Of a stretch of 64,000 nucleotides of DNA, positions 46,158-55,849 are shown one piece after another. The stretch is from contig NZ_CP058983.1 in the NCBI RefSeq assembly GCF_019278465.1, forward strand, positions 1,673,501-1,737,500, read 5' to 3'. Positions within the stretch are counted from its first letter, which is position 1. Every line of letters begins with the position of its first letter. This DNA comes from Tenacibaculum sp. AHE14PA (lineage in GTDB: Bacteria; Bacteroidota; Bacteroidia; Flavobacteriales; Flavobacteriaceae). The notes under the pieces were generated by a model, which saw only the letters and a program-made list of their open reading frames with translations, searched no databases and was not told the origin of the DNA. The position numbers and the translations under genes are program-made.

Positions 46158-46697
46158 ATGACAACAAATCAAGTTTACATAAAATATGCTGATGACGTTA
46201 AATATTTTATCTTAAGTAAGGTAAAGGATGCAACGGTTACTGAAGATGTTTTACAAGACACTTTTATTAAAATACACACCAAACTTCATACGCTAAAAGA
46301 CATTACTAAACTAAAGCCCTGGATATTTACCATTGCTAGAAACGCTATCATAGACTATTTTAAGAGTGCGAATAAGACTTTTGAATTGGCTAATTCCGAA
46401 ACTGAAACAAGCTTAGAAACAACCTCGCATACCGAAAAAGATTGTTTACTTGGCATCTTAGAAAGTTTACCAAAAAAATATAGAAATCCGTTATTCTTAT
46501 CAGACATTAAAGGCTTAAAACAACAAGATGTTGCTGATACCTTAAAACAGAGTTTACCTACAACTAAATCACAAATTCAACGTGCTCGTAAACTAATAGC
46601 ACAAGGTTTTATGGATTGCTGTGGATTTGTTTTAAACGAAAACGGCAAGTTAGTTGGTGAAATACAAGACAAAGATGATTGTAAAGTTTGTGGATAG
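46158..46697 (+). CDS. SigZ-like RNA polymerase sigma factor with Cys tail
   Basis: 179 aa. Sigma region 2 ('DVLQDTFIKIHTKLHTLKDITKLKPWIFTIARNAIIDYFK') and region 4 HTH ('LPKKYRNPLFLSDIKGLKQQDVADTLKQSLPTTKSQIQRARKL'). The C-terminal 28 residues carry Cys154-Cys155 and Cys175-x-x-Cys178 ('MDCCGF...DDCKVCG'), a SigZ-type tail that could bind metal or sense redox. No anti-sigma gene is adjacent. Target genes unknown; the Cys-rich mini-protein upstream and DUF3124 lipoprotein downstream are candidates. Confidence 0.88.
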   Translation: MTTNQVYIKYADDVKYFILSKVKDATVTEDVLQDTFIKIHTKLHTLKDITKLKPWIFTIARNAIIDYFKSANKTFELANSETETSLETTSHTEKDCLLGILESLPKKYRNPLFLSDIKGLKQQDVADTLKQSLPTTKSQIQRARKLIAQGFMDCCGFVLNENGKLVGEIQDKDDCKVCG

Positions 46698-46791
46698 GAA
46701 ATTGCACTATTTTAACTCTTTTTTTAATAACTTTACTACTAATTTAGCAAATACTGCTCCTCTTGTTAACAATCAATAATACCGCATCAAA

Positions 46792-47301
46792 ATGAAAAAA
46801 TACATTCTACTTTTATTCATAAGTTTTTTAATTTTTAGTTGTAATGAAAAAAAAGCAATCAGTTCTGTAAACCCAGAGAATTGGTCGAAAAGATATGTAG
46901 ATATAAGTACCAAAGACTCTCTTGAATACGGAAAATCATACCTATCTATTTATTCACAAATTTATAGTAGTTCAGAACACAAAACACATAATTTAACAGC
47001 AATGATAAGTATGAGAAATACCAGTGATACTGATACTATATACTTGTTAAAGTCAGAATATTTTGATACCCACGGTAAATCTATTCGCACCTATTTTGAT
47101 AAACCAATTTATTTGAGCCCGATGGAAACTACCGAAATAATAATTGATGAGATAGATGTTGAAGGAGGAACAGGATCTAACTTTATAATCGAATGGAAAA
47201 TTCCAAAAAACTGTCCTGAACCTTTGTTTGAAGGCGTAATGAACTCAACCATGGGACAACAAGGTTTATCTTTCACAACACAATCAAAAAGAATAAAATA
47301 A
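46792..47301 (+). CDS. DUF3124 lipoprotein
   Basis: 169 aa. SpII signal ('FISFLIFSCNEKK', Cys17). The rest matches DUF3124: 'YGKSYLSIYSQIYSSSEHKTHNLTAMISMRNT', 'YFDTHGKSIRTYFDKPIYLSPMETTEIIIDE', 'GGTGSNFIIEWKIP'. The fold is probably an Ig-like beta-sandwich. Function unknown. It lies 94 bp after the sigma gene and may be its target. Confidence 0.85.
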   Translation: MKKYILLLFISFLIFSCNEKKAISSVNPENWSKRYVDISTKDSLEYGKSYLSIYSQIYSSSEHKTHNLTAMISMRNTSDTDTIYLLKSEYFDTHGKSIRTYFDKPIYLSPMETTEIIIDEIDVEGGTGSNFIIEWKIPKNCPEPLFEGVMNSTMGQQGLSFTTQSKRIK

Positions 47302-47351
47302 GTCAATAACGATACTGCTAAAAGGTGTCAATAGCTTATTTATTAAACAAA

Positions 47352-47383
47352 AAAACTTAGTGCTTTTACACACTAAGTTTTAT
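47352..47383. terminator. Terminator between convergent genes
   Basis: Perfect 11-bp stem AAAACTTAGTG / CACTAAGTTTT, 8-nt loop, flanked by A and T runs. Confidence 0.8.
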
Positions 47384-47402
47384 CTAAATATCTTTATTAA
47401 GC

Positions 47403-49445
47403 TTATTTTCTTCTTTTCTTAGAACCACTCTTAGCCTTAGGCGCTCTATAGTTTTTACTTTTACGCTGATTAAAAGGAACAGCGTCATCAAAAGTATTTT
47501 TTGTTTCTTTTGCTGATTTATTTTTCTTCCAAGAATTGTTTTCAGGTAATAAAACTTTCAATAAATCTTGTCTTCCTACTTTGTTAAGTGTGTTACGAAT
47601 CCAATCTTTATTTTCTTTCTTATACCAGAAGAAAAACTTGTGCTGATCTTCTTTTTCTTTAGCTGTTTTAGGTGTTTTCGTTGGCTTTAAAGTGTACGGA
47701 TGAAAACCACTATAGTAAATTACCGTTGCAACAGTCATTGGCGTTGGCGTAAAACCTTGTACCTGCTCTAACTGAAATCCCATCTCTTTTGTTTCGGCAG
47801 CTAAATTTGCCATATCCTCTTTTTCACAAGCAGGATGATTAGATATAAAGTAAGGTATTAACTGTAATTTTAATTTTTTCTTTATATTAATACGATCAAA
47901 ACGCTCTTTAAACATGTGAAAATATTTAAATGACGGTTTACGCATCAATTTTAAAACAGGGTCAGATGTGTGTTCTGGCGCTACTTTTAATCGTCCAGAA
48001 ATATGCTTTGTCATCACCTCTTCGGTGTAGGCATCTAACTCTTTCGGATCTGCATTTTTATTAAATTCAGGCACTAACATATCATGTCGAATTCCACTTC
48101 CAATAAACGATTTTTTTATCTTCGGATGCTTATCAACGGCTTGATATAATTCTGTTAATGGCTTGTGAGATGTATCTAAATTACTACATATTACTGGCGA
48201 TATACAAGAAGGTGCAACACATTTATCACAGATAGATTGTATTTTACCTTTCATCTTATACATATTGGCAGATGGCCCACCAATATCAGATAAATAACCT
48301 TTAAAGTCATCCATTTCAGCAACCTTGTCAACTTCTCTTAAAACAGATTCTTGACTACGACTTGCTATAAATTTTCCTTGGTGTGCAGAAATAGTACAAA
48401 AACTACACCCTCCAAAACATCCACGGTGAATGTTAATAGAAAATTTTATCATTTCAAAAGCCGGAATTGGCCCTCTTTTATTATATTTTGGGTGCGGCAA
48501 ACGTGTAAAAGGTAAATCGAAAGATCCATCTATTTCCTTTTCAGTCATTGTAGGGTAAGGCGGATTTATCATCAACCTCTTATCTCCTACTTTCTGAAAA
48601 ATACGACGTGCCTTTAATTTATTAGACTCCTGCTCTATTACTTTAAAGTTAGATGCAAATGTTTTTTTATCCTTTAAACAAGCCTCGTGAGAATTAATCT
48701 CTATATCTTCCCAGTTTTTATTTTTAGGAATATCCTCTCCTTTATCAACAAAAACAGCTGTTTGTTTAATCGTTTTTAAGCTCGAAAACGGAACACCTTT
48801 TTGTAATAACTCTACTATTTCACGTAAAGGTTGTTCTCCCATTCCGTAAACCAACATATCTGCTTTAGAAGTTTCTAAAATAGTTGGCAACAATTTATCT
48901 GACCAATAATCGTAATGTGTTACTCTTCTTAAAGAAGCTTCAATACCTCCAATTAATACAGGTGTATCAGGAAATTTATCTTTTAATATTTTCGAGTATA
49001 CTGAAGTTGCATAATCAGGTCTAAAACCTTTATCTCCGTTTGGTGTATACGCATCTTTATCTCTACGACGTTTACTTGCCGTATAATTACTCACCATCGG
49101 ATCCATACAGCCTCCTGTTACTCCAAAAAATAATCTTGGTTTCCCTAACTTCTCAAAATCCTGTAAATTATCGTTTACACTAGGCTGTGGCACAATTGCA
49201 ACACGCAACCCGTAACTTTCTAGTATACGCCCAATTACTGCAGGACCAAATGATGGATGATCTACATATGCATCTCCACTAAAAAGAATTACATCTAATT
49301 CTTCCCATCCTCTTAACTTAACCTCCTTATTTGTAGTCGGTAACCAATCTGAAACTCGTCTTATTCCCATGCGCTGCAAAGGTACAAGGTTTTTAGGAAT
49401 AAAGTCCTCACTTTTAAACAAGTAATAACGTTTCGTTTTATTCAT
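47403..49445 (-). CDS. ygiQ: YgiQ-family radical SAM protein
   Basis: 680 aa from ATG 49445; the upstream in-frame Met at 49475 has no support. Collinear with E. coli YgiQ: 'ELDVILFSGDAYVDHPSFG', 'LFFGVTGGCMDPMVSNYTASKRRRDKDAYTP', 'VLIGGIEASLRRVTHYDYW', radical-SAM cluster 'HRGCFGGCSFC', 'DIGGPSANMY', 'RLKVAPEHTSDPVLKLM', 'LIPYFISNHPAC'. The reaction catalysed is not established. The C-terminus is Lys-rich and probably disordered. Upstream 110 bp separate it from the divergent protease gene. Confidence 0.93.
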   Translation of the reverse strand: MNKTKRYYLFKSEDFIPKNLVPLQRMGIRRVSDWLPTTNKEVKLRGWEELDVILFSGDAYVDHPSFGPAVIGRILESYGLRVAIVPQPSVNDNLQDFEKLGKPRLFFGVTGGCMDPMVSNYTASKRRRDKDAYTPNGDKGFRPDYATSVYSKILKDKFPDTPVLIGGIEASLRRVTHYDYWSDKLLPTILETSKADMLVYGMGEQPLREIVELLQKGVPFSSLKTIKQTAVFVDKGEDIPKNKNWEDIEINSHEACLKDKKTFASNFKVIEQESNKLKARRIFQKVGDKRLMINPPYPTMTEKEIDGSFDLPFTRLPHPKYNKRGPIPAFEMIKFSINIHRGCFGGCSFCTISAHQGKFIASRSQESVLREVDKVAEMDDFKGYLSDIGGPSANMYKMKGKIQSICDKCVAPSCISPVICSNLDTSHKPLTELYQAVDKHPKIKKSFIGSGIRHDMLVPEFNKNADPKELDAYTEEVMTKHISGRLKVAPEHTSDPVLKLMRKPSFKYFHMFKERFDRINIKKKLKLQLIPYFISNHPACEKEDMANLAAETKEMGFQLEQVQGFTPTPMTVATVIYYSGFHPYTLKPTKTPKTAKEKEDQHKFFFWYKKENKDWIRNTLNKVGRQDLLKVLLPENNSWKKNKSAKETKNTFDDAVPFNQRKSKNYRAPKAKSGSKKRRK

Positions 49446-49554
49446 TTTTTTCAATCTTATATCTAAAAAAAACACTTATTCTTTAACATTTAATTAAGAA
49501 TAACAATAATTTGATTTAATTAATTTCGGATTTCATAATTCAAGCATAATAAAA

Positions 49555-52062
49555 ATGACACAAAAACTACTTTCAAAAATATTGATTGTAATCTTTTTCT
49601 TAGGTTTTACTGTAAATTCAGAAGCTCAAAGAAAGAAAAAGAAGAAGAAAAACGACAAAAAAACTTCAACAGCAAAACCTAAAAGCAAACCAGATAAAAA
49701 TGCCATAAAACCTTATAGCAAGGTTGTTACAAAAAAACATAAAACTGACGAAGGTTTATTTAAAGTTCACTCAAAAGACAGCAATTATTTATTTGAAATT
49801 CCAGATTCTCTTTTAAATAGAGAAATGTTAATGGTTACCAGGATTGCTAAAACCGCAAGCGGAATTGGTTTTGGTGGAGGTAAGCAAAACACACAAGTTT
49901 TACGTTGGGAGAAGAAGCAAAAAAAAATATTATTACGCGTAGTTTCTCATAATGTTGTCGCCGATTCTATCTTACCAATTCATGAAGCAGTTACAAACTC
50001 TAACTTCGAGCCTATTTTATATGCTTTCCCTATAAAAGCATTTAGTAAAGATTCTACTGCCACTGTTATTGATGCGACTCCTCTATTTTCTTCGGATGTT
50101 AAAGCAATCGGATTTCCTCAGTTTAGAAGAAAAGCTTACAAGATTACTAAAATGGATAAAGATCGTTCGTACATCGAACGTATGAGTAGTTACCCTCAAA
50201 ACATTGAAGTTCGCCATGTAAAAACATATGTTGCAGGTAAAGCACCATCAAACTCAAGTGTTGGTGCCGTTTCTTTAGAGTTAAGTAATTCTATGATTTT
50301 ACTTCCTAAAGTACCTATGAAGCGTCGTTATTTCGATGAACGTGTTGGTTGGTTTACAAGCTCACAAACAGATTATGGTTTAGATACTCAAAAAAGTAAA
50401 TCTGTTACTTATTTAGACAGATGGCGTTTAGAAGTTAAAGATGAAGATTTAGCGAAGTTTAAAAGAGGTGAATTAGTAGAGCCTAAAAAACAAATCGTTT
50501 ATTATATTGATAGAGCTACGCCTAAAAAATGGAGTAAATACATAAAAGAAGGTATAGAAGATTGGCAAGTTGCCTTTGAAGCTGCAGGTTTTAAAAATGC
50601 AATTATTGCTAAGGATGCACCTACGAAAGAGGAAGATCCAGAATGGAGTCCTGAAGATGTTCGTTATTCTGTTGTTCGTTATTTAGCGTCTCCGATTCCG
50701 AATGCAAACGGACCACACGTTAGTGATCCTCGTTCGGGAGAAATTTTAGAATCTGATATTAACTGGTATCATAATGTAATGACGTTATTACATAACTGGT
50801 ATTTTATTCAAACTGCAGCCATTAATCCTGAAGCTAGAAAAAACAAGTTTAAAGATGAAATTATGGGGCGTTTAATACGTTTTGTATCTTCTCACGAAGT
50901 TGGTCATACTTTAGGTTTACCTCACAACATGGGTAGTTCTGCTGCTTACCCAGTAGACTCTTTACGTTCTGCTAGTTTTACTAAAAAATTTAGTACTGCT
51001 CCGTCTATTATGGATTATGCTCGTTTTAACTACGTTGCACAACCAGAAGATAAAGGTGTTGCTTTAATGCCAAACATCGGGCCTTATGATAAGTATGCAA
51101 TGAGCTGGGGTTACCGTCCTATTTTAAATACAACTGCTAAGGATGAAAAAGAAATCTTAAATAAATGGATTACCGACAAAAAAGGAGATCCTATTTATAG
51201 ATTCGGTCATCAACAATCAAGAAATACTATCGATCCTAGTTCACAAACTGAAGATTTAGGTGATGATGCTATGAAAGCAAGTGCGTACGGTATTAAAAAC
51301 TTACAGCGTATTTTACCTAGGTTAGAAGAATGGACTACCGAAAACGGTGAAGACTATCAAGAGTTAAAAACAATGTATGGTCAATTAGTTGGTCAGTTTA
51401 ACAGATATATGGGACATGTAAGTTCTAATATTGGTGGAGTTTACGAAAACTTTAAAACTGCCGATCAAGAAGGCGCTGTTTATACGCATACACCAAAAGA
51501 ACATCAAAAAAGAGCGTTAACTTTTGTGAACAACGAATTGTTTAAAACGCCTACTTGGTTAATCGATCAAAACATTATTTCTAAAACACAATATTCTGGT
51601 TCTGTAGATGAAATTAGAAGTTTACAAGTACGTACTTTAAATAAAATTTTAAAGACCGGTCGTTTAACTCGTTTAATTGAAAATGAAATTTTAAACGGTA
51701 ACAAAGCTTATAGTATTGTAAATATGATGAGTGATCTTAGAAAAGGTGTTTGGTCTGAATTATACAGTAACAAAACAATTGATGGTTACAGAAGAAATTT
51801 ACAAAGAGCTCATTTAGATCGTTTAGACTTTTTATTAAACAAAGCTAAAAATCAAAATGGTGTAAGAAGAAACGGTGGATATTTTAAACAAACTGCTGTA
51901 AATATTAGTCAGTCTGATATTAAAGCAGTCGTTAGAGGCGAATTAAAAAGAATCCAAAAAGATATTAAAAGAAGTATTCCTAACGCTCGTAACACAATTA
52001 CACGTTACCACTTACAGGATGCTGCTGACAGGGTTAATACTATTTTAAATCCTAATAAATAG
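49555..52062 (+). CDS. Secreted zinc metalloprotease (DUF5117/DUF4953 type)
   Basis: 835 aa with a signal peptide (about 1-24, 'GFTVNSEAQ') followed by a run of Lys. DUF5117-like central domain ('RIAKTASGIGFGGGKQNTQVLRWEKK') and the metzincin motif 'SSHEVGHTLGLPHNMGSS' (His near 447, HExxHxxGxxH) with a Met-turn 'PSIMDY'. 'IDRATPKKWSKYIKEGIEDWQVAFEAAGFKNAI' is characteristic of these large proteases. Probably periplasmic or surface. Terminator follows. Confidence 0.92.
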   Translation: MTQKLLSKILIVIFFLGFTVNSEAQRKKKKKKNDKKTSTAKPKSKPDKNAIKPYSKVVTKKHKTDEGLFKVHSKDSNYLFEIPDSLLNREMLMVTRIAKTASGIGFGGGKQNTQVLRWEKKQKKILLRVVSHNVVADSILPIHEAVTNSNFEPILYAFPIKAFSKDSTATVIDATPLFSSDVKAIGFPQFRRKAYKITKMDKDRSYIERMSSYPQNIEVRHVKTYVAGKAPSNSSVGAVSLELSNSMILLPKVPMKRRYFDERVGWFTSSQTDYGLDTQKSKSVTYLDRWRLEVKDEDLAKFKRGELVEPKKQIVYYIDRATPKKWSKYIKEGIEDWQVAFEAAGFKNAIIAKDAPTKEEDPEWSPEDVRYSVVRYLASPIPNANGPHVSDPRSGEILESDINWYHNVMTLLHNWYFIQTAAINPEARKNKFKDEIMGRLIRFVSSHEVGHTLGLPHNMGSSAAYPVDSLRSASFTKKFSTAPSIMDYARFNYVAQPEDKGVALMPNIGPYDKYAMSWGYRPILNTTAKDEKEILNKWITDKKGDPIYRFGHQQSRNTIDPSSQTEDLGDDAMKASAYGIKNLQRILPRLEEWTTENGEDYQELKTMYGQLVGQFNRYMGHVSSNIGGVYENFKTADQEGAVYTHTPKEHQKRALTFVNNELFKTPTWLIDQNIISKTQYSGSVDEIRSLQVRTLNKILKTGRLTRLIENEILNGNKAYSIVNMMSDLRKGVWSELYSNKTIDGYRRNLQRAHLDRLDFLLNKAKNQNGVRRNGGYFKQTAVNISQSDIKAVVRGELKRIQKDIKRSIPNARNTITRYHLQDAADRVNTILNPNK

Positions 52063-52089
52063 TAGGTATTACCCCCCGACTTTTATTAA

Positions 52090-52123
52090 AACATCAGTAA
52101 TATGTATTACTGGTGTTTTTTTA
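52090..52123 (+). terminator. Terminator of the zinc protease gene
   Basis: 13-bp stem AACATCAGTAATA / TATTACTGGTGTT (one wobble), 2-4 nt loop, then T6. Confidence 0.8.
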
Positions 52124-52177
52124 TTCTTAAAAAAAGAATCGCTATTTTTATAACTCTTTATTAATCAACAAAACCGT

Positions 52178-54103
52178 ATGAAACACTTTTTAAAACTTGC
52201 TTTTTTACTACTTTTTATAGTAAGCTGTACTAAAAAAGATTTAAAACAAACAACTGCTCAAACCCCTAAAGACACTTATGTTAAGGATAATTTCACAAAA
52301 AAAGAAGTAACTATTAGCATGCGAGATGGTGTTAAATTACATACTACTATTTACACCCCTAAAGACACGAGTAAAACCTACCCTATTTTAATGCAAAGAA
52401 CACCTTACAGTTCTAGGCCTTATGGAGACGGTAAATTTAAAACCAAAATTGGTCCGAATACCATTTTAATGAAAGAAGGAAATATTGTGGTATATCAAGA
52501 TGTTCGTGGTCGTTGGATGAGCGAAGGCGTGTATGATAATATGCGTGCTTATATTCCTAACAAAACACCTAAACAAGCCGATGAAACTACCGATACCTAT
52601 GATACAATTGATTGGTTAGTAAAAAACGTTGCTAACAATAACGGAAAAGTTGGTACATGGGGAATTTCATATCCTGGGCACTACGCTACCGTTTCTGCGA
52701 TTGATGCACATCCGGCTTTAAAAGCAGCCTCACCACAAGCTTGTATTGGCGATTTCTTTTTTGATGATTTTCACCACAACGGTGCTTTTTTATTGAGTTA
52801 TTTTAGAGCTGTTTCGTTATTCGGAACTTACAAAGATCAACCAACGGATTCTGCTTGGTATTCTTTTCCTAAAATGGATACGCAAGATCAATATCAATTT
52901 TTCTTAGATAAAGGACCTTTAAAAAACCTCAACGAATATTTTCAATACGATAAATTAGATGTTGCTAAAACTGAAAACAAAGACCGTATTGATGATTTTT
53001 TCTGGAAAGAAATAGTAGAACATCCAAATTATGATGAAACTTGGCAAAGCAAAGGAATTATTCAACATTTAGATAAAGTTCCGTCTACTGTAGCAACCAT
53101 GATTGTTGGTGGTTTATTTGATGCTGAAGATTTATACGGACCTTTAGAAACCTATAAAAACATAGAAAAAAATCAACCTAACAATTACAATACGTTAGTT
53201 TTCGGTCCTTGGGATCACGGCGGATGGGCACGAAATAAAGTAGCTAACAAAGTTGGAAACTATTATTTTGGAGATTCAATTTCTTTAAAGTTTCAAAAGA
53301 ATATCGAAACTAAGTTTTTTAATCATTTCTTAAAAGGTGACGGTTCTAAAAATAGCGGATTACCTGAAGCCTATGTATTTGATAGCGGTAAAAAAGAATG
53401 GAAATCATACGATGTTTGGCCTCCAAAAGAAGCAAAAAAGCAATCATTTTTTTTATCACAAAATCAAGAATTAACAGCTTCAAAGAAAGACAATTCTAAA
53501 GTTGATTTCATCAGTGATATTAAAAGACCTGTTCCCTATTCTGAAGATATTAAAACCGTATTCACACCAAGAAAATACATGACCGATGATCAGCGTTTTG
53601 CTGCACGTAGACCAGATGTTTTAGTTTATGAAACTGATGTTTTAACAGATGATTTTACGTTAGCTGGTGATATTTTAGCAAAATTAAAAGTAGCAACAAC
53701 AGGTTCTGCTGCCGATTGGATTGTTAAAGTTATTGATGTGCATCCTGCGGATTTAAAAAATGACAACAAAGAAATGCAATCGCACTTAAAACTAAGCAAT
53801 TACCATATGATGGTTCGTAGCGAAGTTTTACGTGGGCGTTTTAGAAATAGTTTTTCGAATCCAGAACCGTTTACACCTAACAAAAAAACGGATGTAAATA
53901 TTAAATTACAAGATGTATTTCACACCTTTAAAAAGGGACATAAATTACAAATTCAAGTACAAAGTACGTGGTTTCCTTTAATCGATTTGAATCCGCAAAC
54001 CTATGTAGACAACATTTACAAAGCAGATGAGAAGGATTTTAAAACACAAACACATTCAGTTTTTACCGATTCTAGCATTGAATTTACGGTCTTAAAAAAA
54101 TAA
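52178..54103 (+). CDS. CocE/NonD-family X-Pro dipeptidyl-peptidase-like hydrolase, lipoprotein
   Basis: 641 aa. SpII signal ('LLLFIVSCTKKD', Cys16-17). Alpha/beta hydrolase with 'VTISMRDGVKLHTTIYTPKD', 'VVYQDVRGRW', nucleophile Ser in 'GTWGISYPGHYA' (about 164), Asp in 'GGLFDAEDLYGP', His in 'FGPWDHGGWAR', and a C-terminal jelly-roll ('HKLQIQVQSTWFPLIDLNPQ'). Enzymes of this group cleave esters, amides or X-Pro peptides; substrate open. Stop overlaps the next start by one base. Confidence 0.92.
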   Translation: MKHFLKLAFLLLFIVSCTKKDLKQTTAQTPKDTYVKDNFTKKEVTISMRDGVKLHTTIYTPKDTSKTYPILMQRTPYSSRPYGDGKFKTKIGPNTILMKEGNIVVYQDVRGRWMSEGVYDNMRAYIPNKTPKQADETTDTYDTIDWLVKNVANNNGKVGTWGISYPGHYATVSAIDAHPALKAASPQACIGDFFFDDFHHNGAFLLSYFRAVSLFGTYKDQPTDSAWYSFPKMDTQDQYQFFLDKGPLKNLNEYFQYDKLDVAKTENKDRIDDFFWKEIVEHPNYDETWQSKGIIQHLDKVPSTVATMIVGGLFDAEDLYGPLETYKNIEKNQPNNYNTLVFGPWDHGGWARNKVANKVGNYYFGDSISLKFQKNIETKFFNHFLKGDGSKNSGLPEAYVFDSGKKEWKSYDVWPPKEAKKQSFFLSQNQELTASKKDNSKVDFISDIKRPVPYSEDIKTVFTPRKYMTDDQRFAARRPDVLVYETDVLTDDFTLAGDILAKLKVATTGSAADWIVKVIDVHPADLKNDNKEMQSHLKLSNYHMMVRSEVLRGRFRNSFSNPEPFTPNKKTDVNIKLQDVFHTFKKGHKLQIQVQSTWFPLIDLNPQTYVDNIYKADEKDFKTQTHSVFTDSSIEFTVLKK

Positions 54104-55554
54104 TGATGGCTACAAATCATACCGACGTATTAATTATTGGTGCCGGATTATCAGGTATTGGAGCCGCTTGTCACCTATCAAGAAAAAACCCTAACAAGAG
54201 TTATAAAATTCTTGAAATGAGAGCCGAATTAGGCGGAACTTGGTCGTTATTTAAATACCCAGGAATTCGCTCTGATTCAGATATGTATACCTTCGGATAT
54301 TCTTTTAAAACATGGGACGCTTCTAAATCTTTTGCCGATGCGCCCTCTATTTTAGAATACCTAAACGAAGCTACTGACGAATATAAAGTCCGTGATAAAA
54401 TATGTTATAACGAAAAAGTAATCTCTGTAAATTTTGATACTAAAAAAGCAATTTGGACGGTAATTACTCAGCATCAAAAAAGTAACGAAGAACATACTTG
54501 TACTGCTAGTTTTTTATTTTCATGCAGTGGTTATTACAGCTACAAAAATGGCTACACGCCAGATTTTGAAGGCATCACTAATTTTAAAGGAACGATTATT
54601 CATCCGCAGCAATGGCCAGAAAATTTAGAGTATACCAACAAAAAAGCAATTGTTATTGGTAGCGGAGCAACAGCTGTAACCTTAGTGCCCGAAATGGCTA
54701 AAAAAACAGCGCATGTTACTATGGTACAACGCTCGCCAACCTATATTGGTGCGTTACCTAATAAAGACAAAGTTGCTAGTTATCTAAAAAAAGCACTGCC
54801 TAAAAAAACAGCTCACAAAGTAATTCGTTTTAAAAACATTCTTTTTTCGATTGCTTTTTACAACACCTCTAAAAAGTTTCCGAATTTCATGAGAAACTTT
54901 ATCATTAAAGGGGCAAAAAAGCAATTAAAAGGTTTTCCTGTCGAGCCGCATTTTACACCAAACTACAATCCGTGGGATCAACGTTTTTGTGTGGCGCCTG
55001 ATGGCGATTTATTTAAAGCCATAAGAGAGAAAAAAGCATCTATAGAAACCGATCATATTGAATGTTTTACCGAAAACGGATTGCGTTTAAAATCAGGAAA
55101 AGAACTTGAAGCTGATATTATTATTACCGCTACAGGTTTGCAATTAGTTGCTTTTGGTGATGCTAAAATTAGCGTTGAAAACATTCCTTTTAATCCTTCG
55201 GATAAATTAACTTACAAAGGCTTGATGTTAAATGACCTGCCTAACTTTATCTTTTTTGCGGGTTACACCAATGCTTCTTGGACATTAAAAAGCGATTTAA
55301 CAAGCGAATATGCAAGCCGACTTATTCATTTAATGGATAAAAAAGGACATAAAGTTGTGGTGCCTAAAGTTAGTGACATGAATATGGAAACCGTACCACT
55401 TATTAATTTAAACTCTGGTTATATTCATCGTTCTACAGCAAACTTACCTAAACAAGGAAGTAAATTTCCGTGGAAATTATATCAAAATTGGATTTACGAT
55501 TATTTCACATTACGTGTAAAATCGGTTAAAGATGATACTTTAAAGTTTGATTAA
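54103..55554 (+). CDS. Flavin-containing monooxygenase
   Basis: 483 aa. FAD motif 'VLIIGAGLSGIGAACHL', Baeyer-Villiger-like 'LGGTWSLFKYPGIRSDSDMYTFGYSF', NADPH motif 'IVIGSGATAVTLVPEMAKK' and 'IIITATGLQL'. No signal peptide. Oxidises a heteroatom or ketone; the substrate cannot be told. Its ATG overlaps the hydrolase stop (TAATG), so the two genes are translationally coupled, and a shared pathway is likely even though the hydrolase is exported. Confidence 0.92.
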   Translation: MMATNHTDVLIIGAGLSGIGAACHLSRKNPNKSYKILEMRAELGGTWSLFKYPGIRSDSDMYTFGYSFKTWDASKSFADAPSILEYLNEATDEYKVRDKICYNEKVISVNFDTKKAIWTVITQHQKSNEEHTCTASFLFSCSGYYSYKNGYTPDFEGITNFKGTIIHPQQWPENLEYTNKKAIVIGSGATAVTLVPEMAKKTAHVTMVQRSPTYIGALPNKDKVASYLKKALPKKTAHKVIRFKNILFSIAFYNTSKKFPNFMRNFIIKGAKKQLKGFPVEPHFTPNYNPWDQRFCVAPDGDLFKAIREKKASIETDHIECFTENGLRLKSGKELEADIIITATGLQLVAFGDAKISVENIPFNPSDKLTYKGLMLNDLPNFIFFAGYTNASWTLKSDLTSEYASRLIHLMDKKGHKVVVPKVSDMNMETVPLINLNSGYIHRSTANLPKQGSKFPWKLYQNWIYDYFTLRVKSVKDDTLKFD

Positions 55555-55592
55555 CATCATGCTTAAACTGGCATAAATAATACTTTTCTACT

Positions 55593-55624
55593 AAACCTCG
55601 TAATTAAAATTACGAGGTTTATTT
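55593..55624 (+). terminator. Terminator of the hydrolase-monooxygenase pair
   Basis: Perfect 13-bp stem AAACCTCGTAATT / AATTACGAGGTTT with a short A loop and weak T tail. Confidence 0.8.
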
Positions 55625-55635
55625 TATACAATTAT

Positions 55636-55720
55636 GTCAACCTGAACTTGTTTCAGGTTCGCATCATAATATATAGTTTCTTGTAAGTATGTGATTCTGA
55701 AATAAATTCAGAATGACGCG
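55636..55720 (+). repeat. Paired short-palindrome repeat
   Basis: ACCTGAACTTGTTTCAGGTT (one hairpin) followed 50 nt later by ATTCTGAA...TTCAGAAT. This is a dispersed flavobacterial repeat; 'CTGAA...TTCAG' arms recur in both halves. The remaining gap holds no gene. Confidence 0.6.
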
Positions 55721-55849
55721 CTGTTATTTAGTTTGATTTATGTTACAAAACGACTAAATTCGTTGTTGTAAAACATATTTCATTTATAATTGTGTATTTC
55801 TTAACAATTTGCAGTAAATGAAAAATTACTGAACTAATTTTGATATAAA

